A stretch of 64,000 nucleotides of DNA from Bacillota bacterium (GTDB taxonomy: Bacteria; Bacillota; Clostridia; Peptostreptococcales; Anaerovoracaceae): assembly GCA_017522185.1 (NCBI GenBank), contig JAFWZZ010000028.1, positions 1 to 64,000 of the forward strand, given 5' to 3'. Numbering within the stretch: position 1 is the first letter of the stretch; every line of letters starts with the position of its first letter. Below the pieces are notes generated by a model. The model did no database searches. It saw only the letters and a program-made list of their open reading frames with translations, and was not told the DNA's origin. A program made the translations under genes and the position numbers. This document shows positions 46,769 through 55,166 of this stretch, in pieces.

Positions 46769-48593
46769 AAAGCCATTCGGTGCGATAGAGTGGGAATAAG
46801 CCCGTCTCTCCATCATAATCCATGAGGTTCTGCTGATACAAAGTCCCTTTCGTACCGACGGTGTCGGTCACATCCGGCTCCATCAGCATGGCAAGCAATA
46901 CCCGGTGATAATCCGATGCAGAAAACAACCAGGCACCTGCATCGAAAACAGTTTCCCCATAAGGCATCAGTTCTGCCACGATGTCTTTCTCATGGGCTCC
47001 TTCTTCCCGAAGTCCGATACACCGGTACTGCGCCGATTTCAGGCAGGTTCCCGGATCCAGTTTCAATACTTCGCAGCCCGTATTCTCAGCTCTGCCCAGA
47101 ATGGACTCAATATGCTCGGCATCTGCCGGCACCACGTAGGCATCTGCAGCCTTCCGCATGCGCAGCGCAAAATCGTTGAGTTGCAGCCCCTCTTCCATTC
47201 GTTTGTAAAGATTTCCATTCAGGTAATACTGTTCGTTGATGCCCTGATATGGCGTAAAGACCTGTTCAGAGCTTTCGTGCTGCAGCACCAGTTCTGTCAT
47301 TTCCGCAGCCTGCAGTCTTGCTTTTGCAACAGTTTCTTTGATTTCCCCGGCAGATGCGGCTACGTTTTTGATATAAGCCAGCATGATATCCTTCTGGGCC
47401 CTGACTCTTTTGTCATATCCGTAGCGGCCTCCGCCAATACCTCTGGTCTCTATGAGAAACGACAGGCACTGATGAAGTCCGTAAAAACATCTTCCAAAGG
47501 ATGCCTTCTCCGCCGTCCCAAAATGATAGATTCTGTAATCCTTTTTCTTTAGTTCATCAAAAACCTGTCCGCAGACCGCGTAGCTCCATGCCCGCACTTC
47601 TCCTGCGATATTCAGGCTGGTTGCAGGTGAGGACATGATCTCACATCCTTTTTTTACAAAAGGCTCCCCATCTTCTGCATCTGTCACAAAAAAGGTAAAC
47701 TCGTGACCGTCCAGCACCACTTCCGGCTCCAGGACTCCGGCCGCCTGATGGAGCAGCCTGGTCTCATAGGCATCACACGCCATGTGGTCCCGGTTCAGAT
47801 CGATGTTATCATAGGCCATTCTGCGATACAGGTAGGCCGCCTCCGGATTGGCTCGCGGTACGACTACCAGATTTACGTGATGCAGGAGATCCTGAAGTTC
47901 TTCCTCCTCGCAAAAGGCTTCCAAAACCGCCAAAGCCCCATCGCAGGCCGCAGGCTCATTTCCGTGAATCTGGGCCTGATACCAGATGTTTACCTTCTCG
48001 CTCTTCGCAAGCTGTCCCAGCGCTTCCTGCCAGCAGCCCGATAACTTCTCTTTTGACAAAACTGCCAAAGGAATGGTAAATCCGTAATGCTGTGATTTAC
48101 CAAAAGGATAACAGGTCAGTATATCACACCGGCCTTCCAGCTCACCCAGCGCCGCCTCCATTTCATCCTGCTTCATGCATTGATGATGCTGCGGCACTGC
48201 AGAGTCGCTGTAAATATCCAGTATTTCATCAGGCCAGATGCATAGGAGCTCGTCCTTCTGTGTACGCTTGAAGTACTCCGGCGCATCCGGTGCCACTACG
48301 GTCGGCTGATATCCTTCCGCACGGCCGCCCGATGTACACACTGGCACGATGATTTCTTCCAGGAATTCATGCAGACAGACATCCCTGCGGTCCTCTTTGA
48401 TGGCGATGACCTTCAGCGTCGGATGGATGCTTTCACCGGTAATATGACAGCTGTATACACCCGCCGAAAGGTCATAACATCCGTTCTCCTTTGCCGCAAA
48501 CGGTGTCAGATTCCCTTTTTCCAGCATTTCATCCAGGCTGTCCCCTGCAGTTTCCGGACATCCTCTATAAAGTTGCACCGTGAAGTTCTTCAT
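46767..48593 (-). CDS. M14-family zinc carboxypeptidase-like protein, cytoplasmic
   Basis: 608 residues. Zinc ligands: His210 and Glu213 in AQIHGNEPAA, and His297 in VVLDGHEF; DLNRD (265-269) and the general base Glu382 in FLIETRGIG complete the M14 active site. About 200 residues come before and 200 after the catalytic part; the C-terminus may be a substrate-binding region. There is no signal peptide, so unlike most M14 peptidases it should act in the cytoplasm, perhaps on peptides or an amide such as a muropeptide stem. Co-transcribed with the MATE gene 23 bases upstream (AGGAAGG, seven bases to ATG). Confidence 0.85.
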   Translation of the reverse strand: MKNFTVQLYRGCPETAGDSLDEMLEKGNLTPFAAKENGCYDLSAGVYSCHITGESIHPTLKVIAIKEDRRDVCLHEFLEEIIVPVCTSGGRAEGYQPTVVAPDAPEYFKRTQKDELLCIWPDEILDIYSDSAVPQHHQCMKQDEMEAALGELEGRCDILTCYPFGKSQHYGFTIPLAVLSKEKLSGCWQEALGQLAKSEKVNIWYQAQIHGNEPAACDGALAVLEAFCEEEELQDLLHHVNLVVVPRANPEAAYLYRRMAYDNIDLNRDHMACDAYETRLLHQAAGVLEPEVVLDGHEFTFFVTDAEDGEPFVKKGCEIMSSPATSLNIAGEVRAWSYAVCGQVFDELKKKDYRIYHFGTAEKASFGRCFYGLHQCLSFLIETRGIGGGRYGYDKRVRAQKDIMLAYIKNVAASAGEIKETVAKARLQAAEMTELVLQHESSEQVFTPYQGINEQYYLNGNLYKRMEEGLQLNDFALRMRKAADAYVVPADAEHIESILGRAENTGCEVLKLDPGTCLKSAQYRCIGLREEGAHEKDIVAELMPYGETVFDAGAWLFSASDYHRVLLAMLMEPDVTDTVGTKGTLYQQNLMDYDGETGLFPLYRTEWL

Positions 48594-48616
48594 AGTTCTG
48601 CCTTCCTGTCTCTTCG

Positions 48617-49972
48617 TTATGTTAAGATATTAATCCATTTCTTACTTCTGAACCGCGGCACGCAGGCAACAATGCGGACCAGTTCTCCTGCCGCAACCAG
48701 AATCATCGCCACCGGCAGGCTGGCATCCAGTACCAGCACCGCAAGATATGCCATCGGAACCTGCACCAGAACATTGCAGACCAGTTCTAAGTACATACAG
48801 AAAACCGTATCCCCGCCGGCACGCAGGATACCGCAGATATAAATATATGCCAGCATCTTCGGACCGATTAATAACGCCATCACGACCAGCGTATCATACA
48901 TCAGTTCCAGGGTAGATGCGTCGAAGTTAAAGAACCCGGTCACCGGTCTGCATACGACAAGCATCAGCACCGTAACCGTGACAATCAAAACCCAGGTGGC
49001 ACGAATAGACCACTTGCCGTTGACATAAGCCAGCTCTTTGTTTTTCTGCCCCAGAGTCTCCCCGATGAGCATCATGGTTGCATTGCCCACGCCAAAGAAG
49101 ACAGACTGCAGCATATCAGAAATCGTATTGGCAACCTGGGCCACCGCCAGGGCTTCCGTCCCGATTTTGCCGTATGCCATGAATATCAGTGCAATACAGG
49201 CCGCCCAGCTGAACTCGGAAAGCACGACCGGAACCGCCGTACGTGCCGTTTTGATGAAGTACTGCATGTTAAAGGAAAACAGCTGCTTCGGTCCCGCTTT
49301 GAACGGATGACTCTTCTGCAGGTAAATCACCGCAAACAGTACTACAAATTCAAAGATTCTTGCAATCAAAGTCGCTACCGCCGCGCCTCTTACACCCAAT
49401 TCCGGGAAACCTGCCACGCCAAAGATGAGCAGGTAGTTCAGCACCGCGTTTACACAAAGTGCCACTGCATTGACAATGGTTGGCAGCTTCAGATTCTGGA
49501 TTGCCCTGGAGTTATAGGATATGGCCATGGACAATCCTGCAAAGAAATAGGAAAAGCAGGCAATCCTGATGTATGACACACCCAGCGCAATGACAGCGGG
49601 ATCTTCGGAAAACAGTCCCAGCAGCACCGGTGCGAAAATGTAAGCGCCTCCAGTCACCAGCGTCGAAAACACTGCGCCAACAATGTAGTTCATTCCCAGC
49701 ATCTTCCTCACATTGGGAATATCTCTTGCACCCCAATACTGGGCCGTATGTACTGCCGCGCCGGCATAAAATCCAAAAAGCGTAATTACGAAAACGAAAT
49801 AGACCTGATTGGCCGCGCCAACTGCTGCAACTTCCGCCTCTCCCAGTCTGCCGATCATCAGGGAGTCAATCAGATTCAGCCCGATGCTGATTAAATTCTG
49901 GAATACGATGGGAAGACCGATAAAAAACATCTTCCTGTAGAATTCTCTGCTGTTATCATTTAGTGTCGTCAT
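48617..49972 (-). CDS. MATE-family efflux transporter 1
   Basis: 451 residues, about twelve membrane segments. FFIGLPIVFQNLISIGLNLIDSLMIGRLGEAEVAAVGAANQVYFV at the start and the repeat VPVVLSEFSWAACIALIFMAYGKIGTEALAVAQVANTI in the second half are MATE signatures. It exports cationic drugs or metabolites using Na+ or H+. The start at 49972 has GGAGAG about nine bases upstream; 49981 is also in frame but too close to it. It is homologous to the MATE protein at 57531-58862. Confidence 0.9.
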   Translation of the reverse strand: MTTLNDNSREFYRKMFFIGLPIVFQNLISIGLNLIDSLMIGRLGEAEVAAVGAANQVYFVFVITLFGFYAGAAVHTAQYWGARDIPNVRKMLGMNYIVGAVFSTLVTGGAYIFAPVLLGLFSEDPAVIALGVSYIRIACFSYFFAGLSMAISYNSRAIQNLKLPTIVNAVALCVNAVLNYLLIFGVAGFPELGVRGAAVATLIARIFEFVVLFAVIYLQKSHPFKAGPKQLFSFNMQYFIKTARTAVPVVLSEFSWAACIALIFMAYGKIGTEALAVAQVANTISDMLQSVFFGVGNATMMLIGETLGQKNKELAYVNGKWSIRATWVLIVTVTVLMLVVCRPVTGFFNFDASTLELMYDTLVVMALLIGPKMLAYIYICGILRAGGDTVFCMYLELVCNVLVQVPMAYLAVLVLDASLPVAMILVAAGELVRIVACVPRFRSKKWINILT

Positions 49973-50036
49973 TCTTTTCATCTCTCCATATTGCTTGATA
50001 CCTGTATTCTACCACATCTATACAAAAAAACATAAT

Positions 50037-50066
50037 AAAAAGACGACTCCTTGGAGTCGTCTTTTT
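50037..50066. terminator. Bidirectional terminator downstream of etfA
   Basis: Perfect 10-bp stem AGACGACTCC (50041-50050) with 50053-50062, flanked by A and T runs. Confidence 0.88.
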
Positions 50067-50090
50067 GTTATAGTTTTCCGTTATTATAAC

Positions 50091-51392
50091 TTATTTTTCG
50101 GAAGCGTCGAATAAAGCTTCAGCGTTGTCCCATTCAGCAATGATTTCTGGGATAACCTTGTATAAGTCACCTACGATACCGTAGTCAGCAACTTCGAAGA
50201 TAGGAGCATCTGGGTCCTTGTTGATAGCTACGATGATATCGGAGTTCTGCATACCAGCTAAGTGCTGGATAGCACCGGAGATACCGCAAGCGAAGTAGAT
50301 TTCTGGCTTTACAGTAGTACCAGTCTGACCTACCTGGTGGGAGTGATCGATCCAGCCATTGTCAACACATGCTCTGGAAGAACCAACAACACCGCCAACC
50401 TTGTCAGCGAATTCCTTGATTAATTCGAAACCGGAAGCATCGCCTAAACCTCTACCGCCGGAGCAGATGATCTTAGCGTCTGTTAAGGAAACCATTTCCT
50501 TAGCGGACTTAACGATATCCTTGATTTCGATTCTGATATCTTCAGCAGTGATTTCTGGAGTAACCTTTACGATTTCACCAGTAGCGCCTTCAACTCTAGG
50601 TTCCTTCTGCATAACGCCTGGTCTTACAGTGGACATCTGAGGTCTAGTCTTAGGACATACGATTGTAGCCATTAAGTTACCACCGAATGCTGGACGAGTC
50701 TGCTTGATGCCTGTGTCAGGATCGTTAGGGTCTAATGTGGAAGTATCTAAAGTAGTGTTCTTGTTAGCGAAGTCGATGTACTTGGAAACCTTTACGTCCA
50801 GGTGAGTACAGTCAGCTGTCAGACCAGTGTTGCATCTAGCAGCGATTCTTGGAGCAAAGTCTCTACCGATGTGAGTAGCACCGTACAGTACGATTTCAGG
50901 CTTGTATTCGTCGATTAACTGCTTCATAACCTTTGTGTAACCGTCAGTTGTGAAGTTTTCTAACAGTGGATCTTCTACTAAGTAAACCTTTTCAGCACCG
51001 TATTCGAAACATTCCTGTGCCAGGTGTTCGATGTTGTTACCCATTAATACTGCGCAGATCTGAGTATCTTCGGAGATATCCTTAGCTAATCTCTTACCTT
51101 CGCCGATTAATTCTAAAGCAACGTTCTGCATTTTGCCCTGTCTCTGTTCAGCAAATACCCAGATGTGCTTGTATGCGGATAAGTCAACTTTTGCTTCCTG
51201 CTTAACTTCCTTGATAGCGCCGAACTTACAAGCAGTCAGACACTGGTTACAAGAAGAACACTTAGCGTTAATTTTAGCAACCTTACCTAACTTGTTGCCA
51301 TCATAAGCTTCAAATTCAAAGGCATCATATGGGCAGGATTTAAAACATGCACCACAGCCAATACATTTATCTTTTAAAATTTCAACAGCCAT
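50091..51392 (-). CDS. etfA: Electron transfer flavoprotein alpha subunit with N-terminal 2[4Fe-4S] ferredoxin domain
   Basis: 433 residues. Residues 1-65 hold two Cx2Cx2CxnC clusters ([12 protein letters not shown] at 10-21, [11 protein letters not shown] at about 45-55). The EtfA N-domain follows ([28 protein letters not shown]), then the FAD-binding C-domain ([73 protein letters not shown]). The fused ferredoxin suggests electron exchange with ferredoxin-type partners, as in bifurcating or confurcating Etf systems. Coupled to etfB with a 16-base gap. Confidence 0.95.
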   Translation of the reverse strand: MAVEILKDKCIGCGACFKSCPYDAFEFEAYDGNKLGKVAKINAKCSSCNQCLTACKFGAIKEVKQEAKVDLSAYKHIWVFAEQRQGKMQNVALELIGEGKRLAKDISEDTQICAVLMGNNIEHLAQECFEYGAEKVYLVEDPLLENFTTDGYTKVMKQLIDEYKPEIVLYGATHIGRDFAPRIAARCNTGLTADCTHLDVKVSKYIDFANKNTTLDTSTLDPNDPDTGIKQTRPAFGGNLMATIVCPKTRPQMSTVRPGVMQKEPRVEGATGEIVKVTPEITAEDIRIEIKDIVKSAKEMVSLTDAKIICSGGRGLGDASGFELIKEFADKVGGVVGSSRACVDNGWIDHSHQVGQTGTTVKPEIYFACGISGAIQHLAGMQNSDIIVAINKDPDAPIFEVADYGIVGDLYKVIPEIIAEWDNAEALFDASEK

Positions 51393-51408
51393 TATTATTC
51401 CTCCTCAA

Positions 51409-52215
51409 TTAGATAATGTGCTTACCCTTCAGCTCAACCAGTAAGTTCTTAGCCTGTTCGTTTGCAGTGTCGCCTGCAACCTTGTGACCAGGAGCCTTTG
51501 GAGCTGGAGTGAAGGATCTGTAAACGTTTGTAGGGGAAGCTTCCAGACCTACTGTAGTCAGGTCAACTTCGATGTCCTTAGCGTTCCAAACCTTGATATC
51601 CTTAGCGCCGTAGATACCAGCGATGTTCATGTATCTTGGTTCGTTCAGTTCCTTGATTGTAGTTAACATACATGGAGTCTGCAGACCGATTAATTCATAA
51701 CCGTCTTCCATCTGTCTCTTAACAGTGATGTCCTTCATGTTTTCTGCTAATTCGAATTCTTCAACATAAGTAACCTGAGGTAAGTCTAACTTTTCAGCAA
51801 CCTGAGGACCAACCTGAGCAGTGTCACCGTCGATAGCCTGTCTACCAGCGAAGATCAGGTCAGCAGGACCATTGTCCTTTTCCCATCTCTTGATAGCAGC
51901 AACTAATACGTTGGAAGTAGCCTGTGTATCGGAACCACCAACAGCTCTGTCGGATACCAGGATACCTTCGTCTGCACCCTTAGCGATACATTCGAATAAC
52001 AGGTCAGATGCCTGAGGAGGACCCATGGATACAACTGTAATAGTTACATCTTCATACTTATCTTTAATTCTTAAAGCTTCTTCTAAAGCGTTAGCATCGT
52101 CGTGGTTTAAGATGCTTGGAACGCCGTCTCTGATCAGAGTACCAGTCTTAGGGTTAATTTTGATAACGTTAGTATCTGGTACCTGCTTTGCGCATACGAT
52201 AATCTTAAATGCCAT
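51409..52215 (-). CDS. etfB: Electron transfer flavoprotein beta subunit
   Basis: 268 residues. KIIVCAKQVPDTNVIKINPKTGTLIRDGVPSILNHDDANALEEAL at the N-terminus and the signature PADLIFAGRQAIDGDTAQVGPQVAEKLDLPQVTYVEE (about 117-153) identify EtfB. In bifurcating complexes this subunit carries the second FAD and binds NADH. It forms the Bcd-EtfBA complex with its neighbours. Confidence 0.95.
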   Translation of the reverse strand: MAFKIIVCAKQVPDTNVIKINPKTGTLIRDGVPSILNHDDANALEEALRIKDKYEDVTITVVSMGPPQASDLLFECIAKGADEGILVSDRAVGGSDTQATSNVLVAAIKRWEKDNGPADLIFAGRQAIDGDTAQVGPQVAEKLDLPQVTYVEEFELAENMKDITVKRQMEDGYELIGLQTPCMLTTIKELNEPRYMNIAGIYGAKDIKVWNAKDIEVDLTTVGLEASPTNVYRSFTPAPKAPGHKVAGDTANEQAKNLLVELKGKHII

Positions 52216-52235
52216 TTTCTATTCCTCCTACGATC

Positions 52236-53378
52236 TTATTTCTTGAATGTGTTAGCAGCGATTACCATTCTCTGTACTTCGGAAGTACCTTCGTAGATTT
52301 CAGTAATCTTAGCGTCTCTCATCATTCTTTCAACTGGGTAATCCTTAGTGTAACCGTAACCGCCGTGGTACTGTACACACTTAGTAGTTACTTCCATTGC
52401 AGTTTCAGCAGCGAACAGCTTAGCCATAGCAGCAGCTTCACCGTAAGCCATGTGCTTATCCTTCATGTCAGCAGCCTTGTAGATTAACAGTCTGGAAGCT
52501 TCGATCTTAGTCTTCAGGTCAGCCATACCGAACTGTAATGCCTGCATCTGGGATAATTTCTTACCGAACTGCTTTCTTGCCTGCATGTATTCAACTGTAA
52601 CGTCGAATGCACCCTGAGCAATACCTAAAGCCTGGGAAGCGATACCGATACGGCCGCCGTCCAGTGTGGACATAGCTACCTTGAAGCCCTGACCAACCTG
52701 ACCTAACAGTCTGTCTTCTGGAATTTCGCAGTTTTCGAAAATTAATTCAGTAGTGGAAGATGCGCAGATACCCAGCTTATCTTCTGTCTTACCGATGGAG
52801 AAGCCCTTGTCACCCTTTTCTACGATGAACGCAGAAATACCGTGGTTACCCTTGGACTTATCTGTCATAGCCATGCAAACGAAAACGTCAGCGTAGCCAC
52901 CGTTAGTGATGAATACCTTGGAACCGTTTAAGATCCACTTACCATCAACTAATTCAGCCTTAGTCTGCTGACCGGATGCGTCAGTACCAGCACCTGGTTC
53001 TGTCAGACCGAAAGCACCTAACTTCTTACCAGCTAATAAATCTGGCAGGTACTTAGCCTTCTGTTCTTCGTTACCCCAAGCGAAGATTGGCCAGCAGCAC
53101 AGGGAAGTGTGTGCGGAGCAAATAACGCCTGTGGATGCGCAAACTCTGGATAATTCTTCTACAGTGATAGCGTAGGAGATGTGGTCACCACCTGCTCCAC
53201 CGTATTCTGTTGGGAATGGAACGCCCAGTAAGCCGTACTTTGCCATCTTTTCTACAGTTTCAACTGGGAATCTGTGTTCTGCGTCGATTTCTGCAGCTAA
53301 AGGTTCAACTTCGTTAACAGCAAATTCTCTTACCATTTTTCTTACGAATTCCTGTTCCTTCGTTAATTGAAAGTTCAT
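52236..53378 (-). CDS. bcd: Acyl-CoA dehydrogenase, butyryl-CoA dehydrogenase type
   Basis: 380 residues, standard length. AFGLTEPGAGTDASGQQTKAEL (about 125-146, FAD/substrate), WILNGSKVFITNGGYADVFVCMA, SELRDR-equivalent LGICASSTTELIFENCEIPEDRLLG, YMQARKQFGK, and the end YHGGYGYTKDYPVERMMRDAKITEIYEGTSEVQRMVIA with the catalytic Glu in IYEGTSE. With EtfBA it reduces crotonyl-CoA to butyryl-CoA with NADH, passing extra electrons to ferredoxin. thl, crt and hbd are not in the window. Strong AAGGAGG; the promoter overlaps a Rex-like site. Confidence 0.94.
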   Translation of the reverse strand: MNFQLTKEQEFVRKMVREFAVNEVEPLAAEIDAEHRFPVETVEKMAKYGLLGVPFPTEYGGAGGDHISYAITVEELSRVCASTGVICSAHTSLCCWPIFAWGNEEQKAKYLPDLLAGKKLGAFGLTEPGAGTDASGQQTKAELVDGKWILNGSKVFITNGGYADVFVCMAMTDKSKGNHGISAFIVEKGDKGFSIGKTEDKLGICASSTTELIFENCEIPEDRLLGQVGQGFKVAMSTLDGGRIGIASQALGIAQGAFDVTVEYMQARKQFGKKLSQMQALQFGMADLKTKIEASRLLIYKAADMKDKHMAYGEAAAMAKLFAAETAMEVTTKCVQYHGGYGYTKDYPVERMMRDAKITEIYEGTSEVQRMVIAANTFKK

Positions 53379-53441
53379 GTAAATGCCTCCTTAAATTATA
53401 ATAACGGTCCATCTTTAGTGATGGATTTTTAACCGCGTAAA

Positions 53442-53470
53442 ACTATGCTGTCGGAAAATCTTTGTTACAA
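53442..53470 (-). promoter_or_regulatory. Promoter of bcd-etfBA
   Basis: Reverse strand TTGTAA (53465-53470), 17 bases, CATAGT (53442-53447). The leader of about 55 bases includes a TCCATC/GATGGA hairpin (53408-53425). Confidence 0.5.
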
Positions 53471-53479
53471 AAATAACAG
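53462..53479. promoter_or_regulatory. Rex-like operator
   Basis: TTGTTACAAAAATAACAG matches TTGTTA-N6-TAACAA with one mismatch, the form bound by the NADH/NAD+-sensing repressor Rex. It covers the -35 box of bcd, where binding would block transcription. Confidence 0.6.
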
Positions 53480-53576
53480 CATACACATATAGTAAACCAT
53501 GTTCTTCGACTTTTTGCAAGCTATTTTTGCTTTTCCTGCAATAAAATGTCGAAAATAAAAGTGAACCGATTTCGTA

Positions 53577-54314
53577 TCACTTTCCCACCATATTCTCACG
53601 GATTTTCCCCAATGCCCGCTTCTCAATTCTGGAAATCTGGACCTGGGAAACGCCAAGCCTGTCTGCAATCTGCTGCTGGGTCAGATCTCTGAAATAACGG
53701 AGAAGAATCACCTGCCGCTCTTTCTCCTGCAGTGCCGCGATTTCATCCTTCATCACCATGATATCCACACGGCGTTCCCCGCTGTCATCCTGCATTCCTT
53801 CTCCATAATTCTGCCCCGCCGGCAGCTGGTCCAGACTGGCTATGCTGCTCAGGTTCTCCGCCGCTTCCATAATCTCCAGCACCCTTTCCCGTGAGATGCC
53901 CAGCGTGGCAGCGGTCTCGCTGATACGTGGCTGCCTGCCTTCTTTTTTCTCAAAGTCTGTCTGCGCCTGGCGCAAAGCAGCGATGTCAGACTTCAGCGCC
54001 CGGCTGACCTTGATCCTGCCGTTATCCCGGAAGAAGCGTTTGATTTCTCCCATGATCATCGGGACGGCATAGGTAGAAAACATGACGTCAAACTCCGGAT
54101 TAAACTTCTCTACTGCACGCAGCAGTCCCATATACCCGATCTGTATCAAATCCTCCATCTCGTGCTCACCAGAAACAAATCTGGCGGCGATTTTCTTCAC
54201 CAGGCCGGTGTTGTCCATGGCAAGCCGCGCCTTTGCCTCCTCATCGCCCTTTTGTGCCCGTTCAATTAATATGTATGTTTCTTCCTTGGGAATGGGTGTG
54301 TACCTACAGGTCAT
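53577..54314 (-). CDS. sigF: Sporulation sigma factor F
   Basis: 245 residues. Region 2 (MEDLIQIGYMGLLRAVEKFNPEFDVMFSTYAVPMIMGEIKRFFRDNGRIKVSR, about 53-105), region 3 (RISETAATLGISRERVLEIME) and region 4 helix-turn-helix (RDLTQQQIADRLGVSQVQISRIEKRALGKIR). It directs early forespore transcription and is held by SpoIIAB until SpoIIAA is dephosphorylated. The start overlaps spoIIAB by 11 bases, as in all spoIIA operons. Confidence 0.95.
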   Translation of the reverse strand: MTCRYTPIPKEETYILIERAQKGDEEAKARLAMDNTGLVKKIAARFVSGEHEMEDLIQIGYMGLLRAVEKFNPEFDVMFSTYAVPMIMGEIKRFFRDNGRIKVSRALKSDIAALRQAQTDFEKKEGRQPRISETAATLGISRERVLEIMEAAENLSSIASLDQLPAGQNYGEGMQDDSGERRVDIMVMKDEIAALQEKERQVILLRYFRDLTQQQIADRLGVSQVQISRIEKRALGKIRENMVGK

Positions 54315-54744
54315 AGTAAGTATCCAGGCATTTGATCAGCGTCACGACGGTGCCCTCGCCCGGCTTGGCCTCCACAAGCACCTTGTCCATGAAGCTCTCC
54401 ATCACGGTAAATCCCATGCCGGACATCTCTTCCTCCGGCAGTCCGGAGAACAAAGGCTCCATGGCCCGCTTCACATCAGAAATCCCGATACCGTAATCGG
54501 TAATCCTGATCAGCAGCTTATCCGGCTCCAGCTCCTCCATCTCCATCAGGATTCTGCCTTTTCCCTTTTTTTCATATCCGTGAATAATCGCGTTGCTGAC
54601 AGCCTCAGATACAGCTGTCTTGATTTCCGTCAGTTCTTCTACCGTTGGATCTTTTGCCGCCGCGTAGGCACTGACCACCGCTCTGGCGAACCCCTGGTTC
54701 TGCGGCAGCGCCTCAAACTCTGTTTTGATATAATTCTTCTTCAT
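54304..54744 (-). CDS. spoIIAB: Anti-sigma F factor / serine kinase SpoIIAB
   Basis: 146 residues, GHKL ATPase fold: TAVSEAVSNAIIHGYE (N box, about 47-62), LIRITDYGIGISDVKRAMEPLFSGLPEEEMSGMGFTVMESFMD (G1 and G2 boxes). It binds and inhibits sigma-F and phosphorylates SpoIIAA on serine. It lies ten bases after spoIIAA. Confidence 0.95.
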   Translation of the reverse strand: MKKNYIKTEFEALPQNQGFARAVVSAYAAAKDPTVEELTEIKTAVSEAVSNAIIHGYEKKGKGRILMEMEELEPDKLLIRITDYGIGISDVKRAMEPLFSGLPEEEMSGMGFTVMESFMDKVLVEAKPGEGTVVTLIKCLDTYYDL

Positions 54745-54754
54745 CCCTGCCTCC

Positions 54755-55078
54755 TTATGTCTCCGGCTCTGTATCTTCGTATTCCATCAAAGTAAACACC
54801 CCGGACATGTCCAGAATCTGTTTCACCAGCCTGCCGGCATTCCGGATGGTCACCCTGCCGCCTGTTGCGTGGACCTTTTTGTATCTGCCCAGCACCATGC
54901 CAATGCCGGAGCTGTCCATAAACTCCACGCCGGCGAAGTCAAAGATCAGATCTCTGGTGCCGCACAGCCCAATCTCGTCATCGATATCGCTGCGCAGTTT
55001 CGGTACTATATGATGATCAATTTCACCCGATAACGAGACGATTAGCGTATCATCATCTACATAAAAAATCATATCCAT
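54755..55078 (-). CDS. spoIIAA: Anti-sigma F factor antagonist SpoIIAA
   Basis: 107 residues, STAS domain: LIVSLSGEIDHHIVPKLRSDID and FDFAGVEFMDSSGIGMVLGRYKKV, where the serine in MDSSGIG (about 56-60) is the phosphorylation site. The dephosphorylated form releases sigma-F from SpoIIAB. The ATG at 55078 is seven bases after the GGGGG arm of a terminator stem, and the leader is very short if the promoter in the loop is used. Confidence 0.94.
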   Translation of the reverse strand: MDMIFYVDDDTLIVSLSGEIDHHIVPKLRSDIDDEIGLCGTRDLIFDFAGVEFMDSSGIGMVLGRYKKVHATGGRVTIRNAGRLVKQILDMSGVFTLMEYEDTEPET

Positions 55079-55080
55079 AG

Positions 55081-55119
55081 AAAAACCCCCTTTCCTCCAT
55101 TATATTCCCGGAAAGGGGG
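55081..55119 (-). terminator. Terminator of the iscS-thiI block, with the spoIIA promoter in its loop
   Basis: On the reverse strand CCCCCTTTCC (55119-55110) pairs perfectly with GGAAAGGGGG (55095-55086) around a 14-base loop, followed by TTTTT (55085-55081). RNA reading in from thiI would fold and stop here, three bases before spoIIAA. Confidence 0.78.
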
Positions 55120-55127
55120 CATGTCTT
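55099..55127 (-). promoter_or_regulatory. Promoter of spoIIAA-spoIIAB-sigF inside the terminator loop
   Basis: Reverse strand AAGACA (55122-55127), 17 bases, TATAAT (55099-55104), preceded by GGGAA so that GGAATAT also resembles a sigma-H -10 (GAAT). Initiation near 55092 yields RNA with only the right arm of the stem, so no terminator forms. Confidence 0.6.
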
Positions 55128-55166
55128 TAGGAGAAAAAGGGGGTATGTTTCTATTTTTGTCGAATC

